Of a stretch of DNA of 64,000 nt, positions 1 to 16,144 are shown one piece after another. This DNA is from Chitinophagales bacterium (GTDB taxonomy: Bacteria > Bacteroidota > Bacteroidia > Chitinophagales > LD1): the NCBI GenBank assembly GCA_016787045.1, contig JAEUVA010000025.1:1-64000 (forward strand), written 5' to 3'. Under the pieces are notes generated by a model. It saw only the letters and a list, made by a program, of their open reading frames with translations, made no database searches and was not told where the DNA came from. The position numbers and the translations under genes were made by a program. Position 1 is the first letter of the stretch, and every line of letters starts with the position of its first letter.

Positions 1-1
1 C

Positions 2-6532
<6,531 letters not shown>

Positions 6533-6566
6533 TTAAAGAAAACTCCAACAGAGAGGGCGGCTGTTG

Positions 6567-6602
6567 CTCCCCTCTCCTTTAGGAGAGGGGTTGGGGGTGA
6601 GG
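6567..6602 (+). repeat. Interspersed hairpin repeat, intergenic copy
   Basis: Perfect palindrome at 6569-6590 (10-bp arms CCCCTCTCCT / AGGAGAGGGG, 2-nt loop) followed by a G-rich tail ending GGTGAGG. The same element in the same orientation is inside hsdM at 47273-47308. It lies between the two giant fibre genes and could also stall transcription, but there is no T-tract. Confidence 0.75.
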
Positions 6603-6646
6603 CATAAAGTATTATTGAAATAAAAAAATAAACCAACACAAGCATA

Positions 6647-6702
6647 ACGCAGATGCAACAGATTCAATCCGCTTTAATCCGCCCAATCAGCGTCATCTGC
6701 GT
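6647..6702 (+). repeat. Interspersed inverted repeat with ACGCAGATG arms
   Basis: Arms ACGCAGATG (6647-6655) and CATCTGCGT (6694-6702) flank an interior with repeated AATCCGC-type words. From memory, repeats of this type are scattered through intergenic regions of Bacteroidota; only this copy is seen here. It ends 28 bp before the start of the S74 protein gene, so it would lie in that gene's leader. Confidence 0.6.
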
Positions 6703-6729
6703 GCCATTGTATTCAAAAATCAGAAAAGC

Positions 6730-9700
6730 ATGAAAAAGCTACTCATCATTTTGCTAACGCTTGTAAGCGTAAACCTTTTTGCTCAGGTTGAACTGGTATC
6801 AGGCGGCTCTGCAAACGCCTACACACTGGCCTTTCCGGGCGTATTCAGCTACAGCAATGGCATCTCCTTTACCTTCAAAGCCAACTTTGCCAATACCGGT
6901 GTAGCTACAATCAATGTAAACTCGCTGGGCGCAAAAACCATTAAAAAACACCAGGGCGCAGACCTTGCCGCCAACGATATTAAAAACGGGCAGGTAGTAA
7001 CCCTCGTGTACGATGGCACCAACTTTCAAATGACCAGCGGCTTAGGCAATGCACCGGGTGGTGGAGGCGGTGGCACTTTAGCGGGCGATGTAACAGGTGA
7101 CATTAGCAGCAATACCGTTGAAAAAATACGTGGTGTTAATGTAGTAGCCACTACACCCACCACCAATCAGGTACTGCAATACAACGGCACCAACTGGGCG
7201 CCTGCCACACTTGGAGGAGGCGGTGGTAACCCCGCATGGGAACTTGGCGGCAACTCAGGCACCGATTCCGCCACAAACTTTATAGGAACTACCGATGCGA
7301 AACCTATTGTGTTTAAAACCAACAACACCTTGCACATGAAACTCCGCCAAGATGGTGGCCTTGAACTCAAAAACACAGCCCTAAATACTTATGTGGGCGA
7401 TAGTGCAGGATTAGCTGGCGGCATCAACAGTGTAGGCGTTGGGCACGCTGCGCTTTTGCGCAACCGTTTTGGAAACAATCAAATTGGTATTGGTAACAAT
7501 GCACTGCGCACCTTCTCTGGCGGTGGTAGCCACAATGCCAACATCGCTATTGGTGTAGATGCAATGCTCTACTACGACATTACAGACGACTACGGCTACG
7601 GCTCAAACATTGCTATAGGTCAGAGCAGTTTGGCTACTGTCGGTGCCAACAGTGCCGATGCGAACACAGCAGTAGGAGCATACTCCCTGGCAAGTGCCAC
7701 AATCGCCTTTGGTAATACTTCCATAGGACTTGGCACCCTCGGAAGTTTAACCGATGGGAACAGCAATACTGCCATAGGCACCAGGGCGCTCAACAATATT
7801 TTTACTGGCACATTAAACACAGGTGTTGGCAGTGGAGTGACCGTACAAAATGGAGCCATCAACTCTACTGCCATTGGAGCTAATGCGCATGTAGAAGGTA
7901 GCAACATGATGGTGCTTGGCTCTATTGACGGAGTAAATGGAGCAAATGCTTCTACCAATGTAGGCATCGGTACCACCCAACCGAGTGAACGTCTGCATAT
8001 AGTAGGTGGTATTCGCATTGAAGACGGCAATCAAACAGCAGGTTATGTGCTTACCAGCGATGCAAATGGTGTGGGGTACTGGGCACCTGGTGGTGGGGGT
8101 GGTGGTGGAGGATGGTCACTCACCGGCAACGCTGGTACAACACCAGGCACCAATTTTATAGGTACTACCGATATGGCCGAATTACACTTCAAAGTCAACA
8201 ACCAGTTCCGTTTAAAAATTCGCTACGATGGTGGACTAGTGCAACAAATGGCCTACGATGCAATAGCCATTGGCTTCAACGCCTTGGCCAACGGTTACTC
8301 CCCATTTGATAGCTACGGTCAGGCCATAGCCATTGGTAAATATGCTCTATCTGCTTATGTAGGTTACGATGGACCAAGTATCGCAATAGGTGACGAAGCC
8401 CTCACCCTCACCACTTCCGGCTACCGAAACTTAGGCGTAGGTAATCAAGCCCTCCGCCACAACACCACCGGCAAGCAAAACGTTGCTATTGGTTTTGGGT
8501 CTGCATACGACAACACTATAGGCGAATACAACACCGCCTTGGGCGATGGCGCACTTTATCAAAATACCACCGGCAGCTATAATACCGCACTTGGATATAG
8601 TACCACAACTACTTCAGCCAACTTAACTAATGCCACAGCTATTGGAGCAAGAGCAGAAGTGGGAGCATCCAACAGCATGGTGCTTGGTGCCATCAACGGA
8701 GTAAACGGAGCACCCGCCTCCACCAAAGTCGGCATAGGCACCACTGCTCCTTCTACCGCCTTGCATGTGGTAAGCACTGCCGGAGCTGGCACCGGTTTCC
8801 GTTTAGTAGATGGTAGCCAAGGTGCCAACAAAGTGCTTACCAGCGATGCTAACGGTAACGCCACATGGCAAACTGCCGGTGGTGGTGGCGGTGGCGGCTC
8901 CGGCTGGAACCTTACTGGCAATGCAGGCACCGACTCTACGATTAACTTTATAGGCACCACCGATGAACAACCCTTAGTTTTCAAAGCCGGCACCAATGGC
9001 TTCGGAATGAAACTAACCACCGATGGCGCGCTGGAGTTTGCAAACACATCCGGCAGCAGCATATTTATTGGCAAAGGAACTCCCGCCTCCGAAAACTTTA
9101 CACGCACCACCATTGTGGGCGACTATGCCATGCACCTAGTTGACCTAAACGATAACTCCGAAGACCACACCGCCATTGGCTATGGTGCACTCTATAATTT
9201 TGTAGATGGCTCTAGTGATTACAGCAATACAGCGGTGGGGTCAAATGCCGCGTACAACCTAAGCAATGGTAGCTACAATACTGCACTTGGTGCTTACTCA
9301 ATGGCTGCTGCAACTGAGGGATATAGAAATGTAGCTATAGGGTCTAGCGCGCTTCGTAATGTACAGTCCTCTGATAATACTGCTATTGGCACAGATGCAC
9401 TGCGCGAAAATACTTCCGGAAACAACAACACCGCCATAGGATCTAATGCACTAAACCTAAACACCGATGGCTCAGAAAACGTAGCTATTGGAGCAACTGC
9501 CCTAAATAACAACACTTCTGGTGCCAACAATGTAGCCATAGGTGTGCAGGCACTAAACGATGCTCAAACCGGTACTAACAATGTAGCTATAGGCCACCAT
9601 GCATTACAACTAACTTCATTAGATGCCGGCCACAATGTTGCCGTGGGTGCCGAAGCACTAAAAAATGCTCAAACTAATTTTTTAACTGCCGTTGGCCACC

Positions 9701-10713
9701 GGGCTTTGGCAGAAAATACCTATGGTACAGGTAACGCGGGCTTTGGTGCCTACGCTCTGGCCAACAATACCGGGGGCAGTAGCAACGTAGCCATAGGTGA
9801 AGAAGCCCTATCAAGCCACGGTTTTGGTGATAACAACACCGCACTTGGCTACAGAGCATTAGCTGGTGATGTGTTTGGCAATAGTAATGTGGCTATTGGC
9901 AAAGAATGTCTGGCATTTAACCAAGGGGGTGGATTTAATACCGTAGTGGGTACCGGTGCCGCCTCACAATCTTTTTATGGTAACCACAACACTATTTTGG
10001 GTTATGGTGCCCTAACCTTAGCCGATGGCAGCGGAGTTACAATACTCGGCTCTCAAGCTTTAATCGGAGTTAACACCGCGCAAAACACTACAGTGATTGG
10101 TGCCAGTACTTTTTATGATGGCGATGATGCAGTCCGCCTGGGCAATTCATTAGTAACCACCGTAGAAGGCCCGGTGGCCTACACCGTGGCTTCCGATGCT
10201 CGCTTTAAAACCAACGTAAGCGCCACCGATGTTAAAGGGCTCGATTTTATCAACAAACTCCGCCCCGTCAACTACAACTTTGATACCCGCAAGTACGAAG
10301 AGTTTATCAGTAAAAACCTACCCGATAGCATTCGCAGAAAACGCCTGGCACAAGACTTTACAACATCTACCGCCATTCGCCAAACCGGTTTTATAGCCCA
10401 AGAAGTAGAAAAAGCCGCCAAAGAAACCGGCTATGATTTTAGCAGCGGACTGCACACCCCTAAAACCGAAAACGGGTACTATACTGTGGCCTATAGCCAG
10501 TTTGTAGTGCCTTTGGTAAAAGCCGTGCAGGAACTAAACGCCAAAGTAGAGGCGCTGGAAAAAGAAAACGCAGCCCTCAAAGCCGAAAAAGAAAGCAACA
10601 TCATCGGCTACAAAGCCACCTACTCCAAAACCACACCCATTACTGTAGACGACCTCCAGCGCCAGATAAACGACCTCAAAAAACGGATAGAAGAACAATC
10701 CAAAACCCACTAA
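6730..10713 (+). CDS. Giant fibre-like surface protein with C-terminal S74 self-cleaving chaperone domain
   Basis: 1327 residues with a clear signal peptide (residues 1-19, ending LFAQ). The body repeats a module several times: a Gly linker, a segment containing NFIGTTD and a DGGLEL-like word, many AIG/ALG head repeats, and a VGIGTTxPS motif. The last 173 residues match the peptidase S74 intramolecular chaperone: SDARFK gives a Ser1155-Lys1160 pair with the spacing of the catalytic dyad known from phage tailspike chaperones. After it come TGFIAQEVEKA and a coiled coil of Lys/Glu heptads to the end. In this family the chaperone trimerises the fibre and then cuts itself off. A signal peptide instead of phage neighbours points to a cell-surface fibre. 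It sits 197 bp after the collagen-like gene and may share its transcript. Confidence 0.88.
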   Translation: MKKLLIILLTLVSVNLFAQVELVSGGSANAYTLAFPGVFSYSNGISFTFKANFANTGVATINVNSLGAKTIKKHQGADLAANDIKNGQVVTLVYDGTNFQMTSGLGNAPGGGGGGTLAGDVTGDISSNTVEKIRGVNVVATTPTTNQVLQYNGTNWAPATLGGGGGNPAWELGGNSGTDSATNFIGTTDAKPIVFKTNNTLHMKLRQDGGLELKNTALNTYVGDSAGLAGGINSVGVGHAALLRNRFGNNQIGIGNNALRTFSGGGSHNANIAIGVDAMLYYDITDDYGYGSNIAIGQSSLATVGANSADANTAVGAYSLASATIAFGNTSIGLGTLGSLTDGNSNTAIGTRALNNIFTGTLNTGVGSGVTVQNGAINSTAIGANAHVEGSNMMVLGSIDGVNGANASTNVGIGTTQPSERLHIVGGIRIEDGNQTAGYVLTSDANGVGYWAPGGGGGGGGWSLTGNAGTTPGTNFIGTTDMAELHFKVNNQFRLKIRYDGGLVQQMAYDAIAIGFNALANGYSPFDSYGQAIAIGKYALSAYVGYDGPSIAIGDEALTLTTSGYRNLGVGNQALRHNTTGKQNVAIGFGSAYDNTIGEYNTALGDGALYQNTTGSYNTALGYSTTTTSANLTNATAIGARAEVGASNSMVLGAINGVNGAPASTKVGIGTTAPSTALHVVSTAGAGTGFRLVDGSQGANKVLTSDANGNATWQTAGGGGGGGSGWNLTGNAGTDSTINFIGTTDEQPLVFKAGTNGFGMKLTTDGALEFANTSGSSIFIGKGTPASENFTRTTIVGDYAMHLVDLNDNSEDHTAIGYGALYNFVDGSSDYSNTAVGSNAAYNLSNGSYNTALGAYSMAAATEGYRNVAIGSSALRNVQSSDNTAIGTDALRENTSGNNNTAIGSNALNLNTDGSENVAIGATALNNNTSGANNVAIGVQALNDAQTGTNNVAIGHHALQLTSLDAGHNVAVGAEALKNAQTNFLTAVGHRALAENTYGTGNAGFGAYALANNTGGSSNVAIGEEALSSHGFGDNNTALGYRALAGDVFGNSNVAIGKECLAFNQGGGFNTVVGTGAASQSFYGNHNTILGYGALTLADGSGVTILGSQALIGVNTAQNTTVIGASTFYDGDDAVRLGNSLVTTVEGPVAYTVASDARFKTNVSATDVKGLDFINKLRPVNYNFDTRKYEEFISKNLPDSIRRKRLAQDFTTSTAIRQTGFIAQEVEKAAKETGYDFSSGLHTPKTENGYYTVAYSQFVVPLVKAVQELNAKVEALEKENAALKAEKESNIIGYKATYSKTTPITVDDLQRQINDLKKRIEEQSKTH

Positions 10714-10808
10714 AAACCACCAAACAAAACCCGTACACCACGCACCAATACTTTTCTGCTATGCTGCCCCTAATTTGCCCATTTTCTACCCTTTTTAACA
10801 CAAAAATG

Positions 10809-11030
10809 CCGTTTCTCAACGCTCATCCCTCGTTTCCCAACGCTCCCCTTTCGTTTCTCAATGCTCCCCTTTCGTTTCTCAATGCTCCTCTCTCGTTTCT
10901 CAATGCTCCTCTCTCGTTTCTCAACGCTCCCCTTTCGTTTCTCAATGCTCCTCACTCGTTTCTCAATGCTCCCCTTTCGTTTCTCAATGCTCCTCACTCG
11001 TTTCTCAACGCTCCCCTTTCGCTTCTAAAC
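10809..11030 (+). repeat. Tandem 21-bp repeat array 1 (TCGTTTCTCAAYGCTCCYCTT)
   Basis: Roughly ten and a half direct units of 21 bp, constant period, no spacers, each starting TCGTTTC and containing CAAYGCTCC. It occupies the gap 10714-11146 between the S74 gene and the OmpA gene. Both strands stay open because the unit is a multiple of three without stops (75- and 129-residue heptad ORFs); neither looks like a natural protein, so I leave them out. A lone unit is found at 39322-39338, and arrays with the same TCGTTT head are at 52.45 and 59.6 kb. Confidence 0.9.
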
Positions 11031-11146
11031 AATACTTTTAGCCATATTATCCTTCCCATTCGGCATCTGTTTCCTCCGCATTCAACTCTCAGGGTAGCTT
11101 TTGCCTCCATACACCCGTATCCCACAAAGCTCAACATATCACTGTT

Positions 11147-13573
11147 ATGAAAAAACTATTCATCCTCCTTTGCTTTACCGGCTACCTGCTCCATGCCCAC
11201 CCCGACTCCGCAGCAATAAGCCCCCCACGCAATACATCGCTCAAAGCTGCCGATGCTGCCTTCACCGCCCGGCACTACCGCACAGCAGCAAACCTCTATG
11301 CTGCTGCCTTTAAAGCCAACCCCGCCAACACGGGCATCGCTTTCAAATACGCCCTAAGCCACCACTACCTCTTCCACCAACCTGCGCTCGGCACCCGGCT
11401 GTTTCGCACAGCCACCACCAACCCCGACCCTAACTACAACTTCTATAAAACCAACTCCACCCGAGCTACCACCGATGCCCTCTATTTTTTGGGCAAAAGC
11501 TATTTAGAGCAAAACCATACCGATACCGCCATACTATACCTCGCTCAATACCAAACCAAAGTAAAAGATGCCGGCTTAGATGCCGGAAGGCAAGTCATGA
11601 TGTGTGTCAACAACAACCAGTTGGTCAATCAACCCCGGCAACTAAAAATTACTTCCCTCGGAGCCCCCCTCAATTCCGGTTACGATGATGCCCACCCCGT
11701 ACTCAGCATAGATGGCAAAGTCATGTACATCAGCAGCCGCAAACCCGCAGCCGGCAGCCAATCTACTGACGAAGTGCGCGATAATGACATCTACATTTCA
11801 TACAAAGTGGATAACACCTGGGCAGAACCCAGCCCCTTTGATTTTAACACCAACCGCGATGAGGAACCCCTCTTTGTGAATGTGGACGGTAACACTTTCT
11901 ACTTTGCTCAAGAAGACAAAAAGGGCCAGCGCGATATATTCTTCTCTCAACGTTTAGATGGCAAATGGAGTAAGCCACAAAAAATGAAAGGCGTAAATAC
12001 TCCGTATGATGAAAACGGAATTTCCTTTACAGCCGATGGCTCCACCATGGTTATCAGCAGCAACCGCCCGGGTGGCCGTGGTGGATACGACTTATACATC
12101 AGCCAAAACAAAAACGGCAAATGGGGGCCACTCAAAAACATGGGAGAAAAAATCAATACCGATTTAGATGAACTTTCCCCACACATGCACCCTACCGAAA
12201 ACCGGCTATACTTTGCCGGCAACGGCAACACCCAATGGGGCATGGGCGGTTTCGATGTTCTCTTCTCTCAACGCGACTCTGCCAATACCTGGAGCGAGCC
12301 GTTTACCCTCGGCTATCCCGTAAACAGCGGTAGTCATGAAATCAACTACTACGTTTCGGCAAACGGAAGCAATTACTACTCCACGCTCAACGCCAATGGC
12401 GATTTTGATATTTATGAAATAACAGCCGGTGAATTTGAAAAACGTATAGAAGAAAAAATTGTAACCGTCACCGGCACCGAAACCGTAACCGAAGTACAAC
12501 TTCTTGAAGTGGAGAAAGAAAAATTGGTAGAGGTGGATAAAGAAGTAGAAGTAACCAAAATAGAAGAAGTAGAAAAAGAAGTAGAAAAAAACGTGGGTGT
12601 AGTAACTGCCGAAGAAGCCAAAAAATTAGATAAAGTAATTGCCGTAGAAGAAAAAGAAGTAGCCGTAGAAACTATCGTTGAAACCGAAAAAATTGTCTAT
12701 ACCAACAAAACCGATGCAGAGATAGACTCCATCAACAAAGTCAACCTGGCACCTGTACCTGCCACAACAACCATAGCCGACAACACTGCCCCTTCAACAA
12801 ATAGCCCTCAGCAAACAACTAACAACTCGCAACCCACAACTAACTACACACCACCCACAACTAACAACACACCACCCGCAACTAACAACACACCACCCAC
12901 TACCACCAATCCACCCACTTACAAAACAGTACCCCCGGTTGCCGGAGAAAACAAATCACTCATTCGCCCCAAAATACACTTTGCCCCTACCGGTACAGAT
13001 TTAGAAGAAATAGCCAAACTCTACGATGTATCTGTAGCTGACCTCAAAAAGTGGAACAAAATAACCGACAACAAAACCACCCGCGAAACCCCTCTTGTAG
13101 TAGGATATGAATACAACGATGAAGTAAAAGACCTCCTTGCTATGGAGCAACTCAAAATAGCCGGTATAGACGCCAGCGACCGCGAGGCCATTATTGCCAA
13201 CATCAAAAAATATTACGAAGACAAAATGAACAGCAGCAGTTCTACCGTTTTCAAAAACCTTTACTTTGAGTTCAATAGCCAAACCCTTGATTTCTCTTCT
13301 ACCGAACTCAACATATTAGTAACATTCTTAAAAGAACACAAAGACATCAAAATAGAATGCATTGGCCATACCGATAACGTAGGCGCCTGGGAAACCAACT
13401 TTTGGGTAAGCCGTGAGCGCGCCCGCAAAGTATATCAGTATTTGATTGACAATGGAGTAAGCACCAGCCGCATTATCTTCAATGGCAAAGGCAGTACCGA
13501 GCCCATTGCCAGCAACTACACCTTAGATGGCCGCGCAAAAAACCGAAGAGTAGAAGTTAAACTTATCAAATAA
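11147..13573 (+). CDS. OmpA-family envelope protein with PD40 propeller and LysM-like segment
   Basis: 808 residues. Signal peptide (1-17), then a TPR-like helical segment (about 30-160), then PD40/WD40-like beta-propeller repeats (about 180-420, with words such as MYISSRKP, MVISSNRPGGRGGYDLY and LYFAGNG). A Glu/Val/Lys-rich stretch (about 425-530) and a Thr/Pro/Asn-rich linker (about 545-590) follow, then a LysM-like piece (GTDLEEIAKLYDVSVADLKKWN), then a C-terminal OmpA peptidoglycan-binding domain (about 700-808) with the GHTDNVG and SRERARKVYQYL signatures. Proteins of this layout anchor outer-membrane complexes to peptidoglycan; some (PorE) serve type IX secretion, but that family has an extra regulatory domain I do not see. 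Function beyond envelope anchoring is uncertain. Confidence 0.85.
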   Translation: MKKLFILLCFTGYLLHAHPDSAAISPPRNTSLKAADAAFTARHYRTAANLYAAAFKANPANTGIAFKYALSHHYLFHQPALGTRLFRTATTNPDPNYNFYKTNSTRATTDALYFLGKSYLEQNHTDTAILYLAQYQTKVKDAGLDAGRQVMMCVNNNQLVNQPRQLKITSLGAPLNSGYDDAHPVLSIDGKVMYISSRKPAAGSQSTDEVRDNDIYISYKVDNTWAEPSPFDFNTNRDEEPLFVNVDGNTFYFAQEDKKGQRDIFFSQRLDGKWSKPQKMKGVNTPYDENGISFTADGSTMVISSNRPGGRGGYDLYISQNKNGKWGPLKNMGEKINTDLDELSPHMHPTENRLYFAGNGNTQWGMGGFDVLFSQRDSANTWSEPFTLGYPVNSGSHEINYYVSANGSNYYSTLNANGDFDIYEITAGEFEKRIEEKIVTVTGTETVTEVQLLEVEKEKLVEVDKEVEVTKIEEVEKEVEKNVGVVTAEEAKKLDKVIAVEEKEVAVETIVETEKIVYTNKTDAEIDSINKVNLAPVPATTTIADNTAPSTNSPQQTTNNSQPTTNYTPPTTNNTPPATNNTPPTTTNPPTYKTVPPVAGENKSLIRPKIHFAPTGTDLEEIAKLYDVSVADLKKWNKITDNKTTRETPLVVGYEYNDEVKDLLAMEQLKIAGIDASDREAIIANIKKYYEDKMNSSSSTVFKNLYFEFNSQTLDFSSTELNILVTFLKEHKDIKIECIGHTDNVGAWETNFWVSRERARKVYQYLIDNGVSTSRIIFNGKGSTEPIASNYTLDGRAKNRRVEVKLIK

Positions 13574-13575
13574 TG

Positions 13576-13606
13576 TTTGCCCCTATTCGGAGTATTGTAT
13601 TTTTAG
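13576..13606 (+). promoter_or_regulatory. Bacteroidota-type promoter upstream of the caspase operon
   Basis: A TTTG box (13576-13579), an 18-bp spacer and TATTTTTAG (13598-13606), a 7/8 match to TAnnTTTG. The start codon at 13630 is about 17 bases after the expected transcription start. The same box spacing recurs upstream of rpmB and atpB. Confidence 0.5.
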
Positions 13607-13629
13607 CACACAACTAAACACCCATATCT

Positions 13630-16134
13630 GTGAAACAACTTATAGTCTGTGCATTTGCCTTGTGTCTGCTGCATGTTTCCGCACAAACCGAAGAAAAAAA
13701 AATACCCAACACACACACGGGTGCCCTCACCTCGCTGGCGGTAAACTTTGATGGCTCTCGCGCACTCACTGCCGGTACCGATGCCCGCGCCAACCTCTGG
13801 AACACCGCCACCGGTGCAAAAGTAAAGGGCTTTGGCGCACAAGACAAGGAGATAACCGATGCCAAATTTAATAGCGATGAAACCCTCTTTGCCACCAGCA
13901 GCCGAAACATGACCATTGTAGTGTGGGATGGTGCTACGCAAAAGCCAAAAAAGATTCTCAAAGAAACTGCCGAAGTACTGGCGCTTGATTTTTATCCATT
14001 CAACAATAACCTTATATCTATTGATGCAGCCGGTGCTGTAAAACTTTGGGATGCTGCTTCAGGTAAAATATTGAGTGAAAACTATTTAGACCTTGGCGAA
14101 AAAAACATCTCTACCGCTGCTGTGCTCTTCTCGCACGATGGGCAGCACATTGGCATACATGTGAACGAAAAAATATTTCTCTACAACTACAGCGACCTCA
14201 AACTCCTCTCTACTTTTCCCGCTGCGCGAAACAAAGTGAGCAAACAAAGCTTTGACATCAGCCCCGATGGAAAATTTTTGGTCTATAAAAACACATCCGA
14301 TGAGTTGGTGTTAGTCAACACCAAAGACGGCAGCATACACCAAACCTTACCCGGAGATTTTAAGCGTGAAACCTTTGTGAGCTTTGCCAATAATTCACTG
14401 CTGCTGTTTATGGGTACCGATAATGGCAAAGTGCAGATATACAATGTAAATGCCAAGCGGGTAGTTAAAGAATTTAACGCACACGATGGCGCAGCGGTAG
14501 ATGGCGGTTTGAGTTTAAACGGCAAAGTGCTCATCACCACCGGTGCTGATTTATCACTCAAACGCTGGAATGTGAGCGACTACGCATTCAACTTTTGCCA
14601 AGAACCCGAGGCCTGCTCACACAGCGTAGAAATAAGCAGTGTAATGGTCAATGACGAAAACCAAAATGGTTTGATAGATGCCTCCGAAAAAGTATCGCTC
14701 AACCTCTCTGTAAAAAACAACGACCCCAATGTGTTGTATGATGTCATCCTCAAACTCAACCAAAGCCCCACCATTGATGGGTTAGACATCCCGCAAGAAG
14801 TATTCATGGGCCATATACTGGCCAACGCCACTAAAACATTTACTGTACCCCTTACCGTTTCGGCTGCGGTAAAGCAAGGCAGCGCATCACTTACGGTAGA
14901 TGTAACTTGTGCCGGCATTAAAATGACCGGCAAAACTATTGCACTGCAAGTGGGCTCCAGTAGCAATGCAGGGCTAACAGTTTCTAAATACCGCTTCTAC
15001 TCCCCTTCCGGCAAATCGGGCAAAGGCGAACCAATCACACTAATGGTTACTTTAGAAAACGTAACCCGCATAGCCGCAGAAAATGTAGTGGTTACTTACA
15101 AATTTCCGGCTGGTGTTTCGGCTATTGATAAAACCAAAGAAACCATTGCGCGCATAGCTCCGGGAGCAACTGCTACTTCTACCGTTCAGTTTTTGGCCGA
15201 TAAAAACATAGCAGCCGATAAAGTAACCATAGGTGTAGATGTGTCGGGAGTGGCGTATAGCAATGCTGCCGATATGCAAATGGAACTGGTGCTCAACCAA
15301 AACATAGGCACACAACAAGACCTGCTAGCCATGGCCGAAAAAAGCACTGATGGTATGAAGGGCAGCATGACCATTTCTAAAAACGATATTCCTTCTGCTA
15401 GCATTGAAAGCAGCCGCTTTGTAGCGCTGGTGATTGGTATTGATAACTACGAAGGCACTTGGAATAAACTCAACAACGCGGTGCGCGATGCCAAAGCGGT
15501 AGAAGATATATTGAAGAAAAATTACAACTTTTCTGTAGTCCGCACGCTGTACGATAAAGCTGCTACCCGCCAATCCATCATCAGCGAAATGGAATGGCTC
15601 GTGGGCAACCTCACTGAAAAAGACAACCTGCTCATCTACTACTCCGGCCATGGCGATTTTAAGGAATCACTCAACCGTGGTTTTTGGGTGCCTGTAGATG
15701 CCACTACCATGTCCACATCAAATTTTATTTCCAACCCAGACCTGCAAACCTTCTTAGCTTCCATTAAAAGCAAACACACTTTGTTAGTGTCTGATGCTTG
15801 TTTCAGTGGCGATATTTTTCGCAGCAGCGAAGCCAAAAACGAAGTAGCTTTTAACGATAAGTATTACAACCGTGTACATACACTCGTATCGCGGCAGGCG
15901 CTCACCAGCGGTGGCATAGAGCCGGTAATGGATGGAGGCCGCGATGGACACTCGGTGTTTGCTTATTACTTTCTTAAATCGCTTCGCGAAAACACTCAAA
16001 AGTTTTTAGATGCCGAACAACTTTTTGATGCCATAAAGATTCCGATAGTGAACAACAGCAGCCAGGCCCCCAAGTTTTCGCACATTAAAAATACTGGCGA
16101 TGAAGGCGGAGAGTTTATCTTTTACAAAAAGTAA
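13630..16134 (+). CDS. Exported WD40 - CARDB-like - caspase (peptidase C14) protein
   Basis: 834 residues from a GTG start, chosen because it gives a good signal peptide (MKQLIVCAFALCLLHVSAQ) just after a promoter. Residues about 30-325 are WD40 propeller repeats (for example VKLWDAASGK and SLKRWNVSD). Residues about 330-560 resemble two CARDB-type beta domains. Residues about 600-834 are a caspase/metacaspase domain beginning FVALVIGIDNYEG, with catalytic His674 in YYSGHGD and Cys724 in SDACFSGD. The first gene of a tight cluster with CHASE2 and FecR-like genes (10- and 12-bp gaps). Caspase-fold proteases cleave after basic or acidic residues; the substrate is unknown. The signal peptide places the protease outside the cytoplasm, unlike most defence-associated bacterial caspases. 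Confidence 0.85.
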   Translation: MKQLIVCAFALCLLHVSAQTEEKKIPNTHTGALTSLAVNFDGSRALTAGTDARANLWNTATGAKVKGFGAQDKEITDAKFNSDETLFATSSRNMTIVVWDGATQKPKKILKETAEVLALDFYPFNNNLISIDAAGAVKLWDAASGKILSENYLDLGEKNISTAAVLFSHDGQHIGIHVNEKIFLYNYSDLKLLSTFPAARNKVSKQSFDISPDGKFLVYKNTSDELVLVNTKDGSIHQTLPGDFKRETFVSFANNSLLLFMGTDNGKVQIYNVNAKRVVKEFNAHDGAAVDGGLSLNGKVLITTGADLSLKRWNVSDYAFNFCQEPEACSHSVEISSVMVNDENQNGLIDASEKVSLNLSVKNNDPNVLYDVILKLNQSPTIDGLDIPQEVFMGHILANATKTFTVPLTVSAAVKQGSASLTVDVTCAGIKMTGKTIALQVGSSSNAGLTVSKYRFYSPSGKSGKGEPITLMVTLENVTRIAAENVVVTYKFPAGVSAIDKTKETIARIAPGATATSTVQFLADKNIAADKVTIGVDVSGVAYSNAADMQMELVLNQNIGTQQDLLAMAEKSTDGMKGSMTISKNDIPSASIESSRFVALVIGIDNYEGTWNKLNNAVRDAKAVEDILKKNYNFSVVRTLYDKAATRQSIISEMEWLVGNLTEKDNLLIYYSGHGDFKESLNRGFWVPVDATTMSTSNFISNPDLQTFLASIKSKHTLLVSDACFSGDIFRSSEAKNEVAFNDKYYNRVHTLVSRQALTSGGIEPVMDGGRDGHSVFAYYFLKSLRENTQKFLDAEQLFDAIKIPIVNNSSQAPKFSHIKNTGDEGGEFIFYKK

Positions 16135-16144
16135 TTGACCCACC

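Noticed and set aside
10809..11030. CRISPR array
   Set aside because: Units are contiguous at 21 bp with no unique spacers, and no cas genes are present. The same holds for the arrays at 52.45 and 59.6 kb.
10761..11150. 129-codon + frame and 75-codon - frame with heptad repeats
   Set aside because: Both result from the 21-bp tandem period; no ribosome-binding site or recognisable fold.
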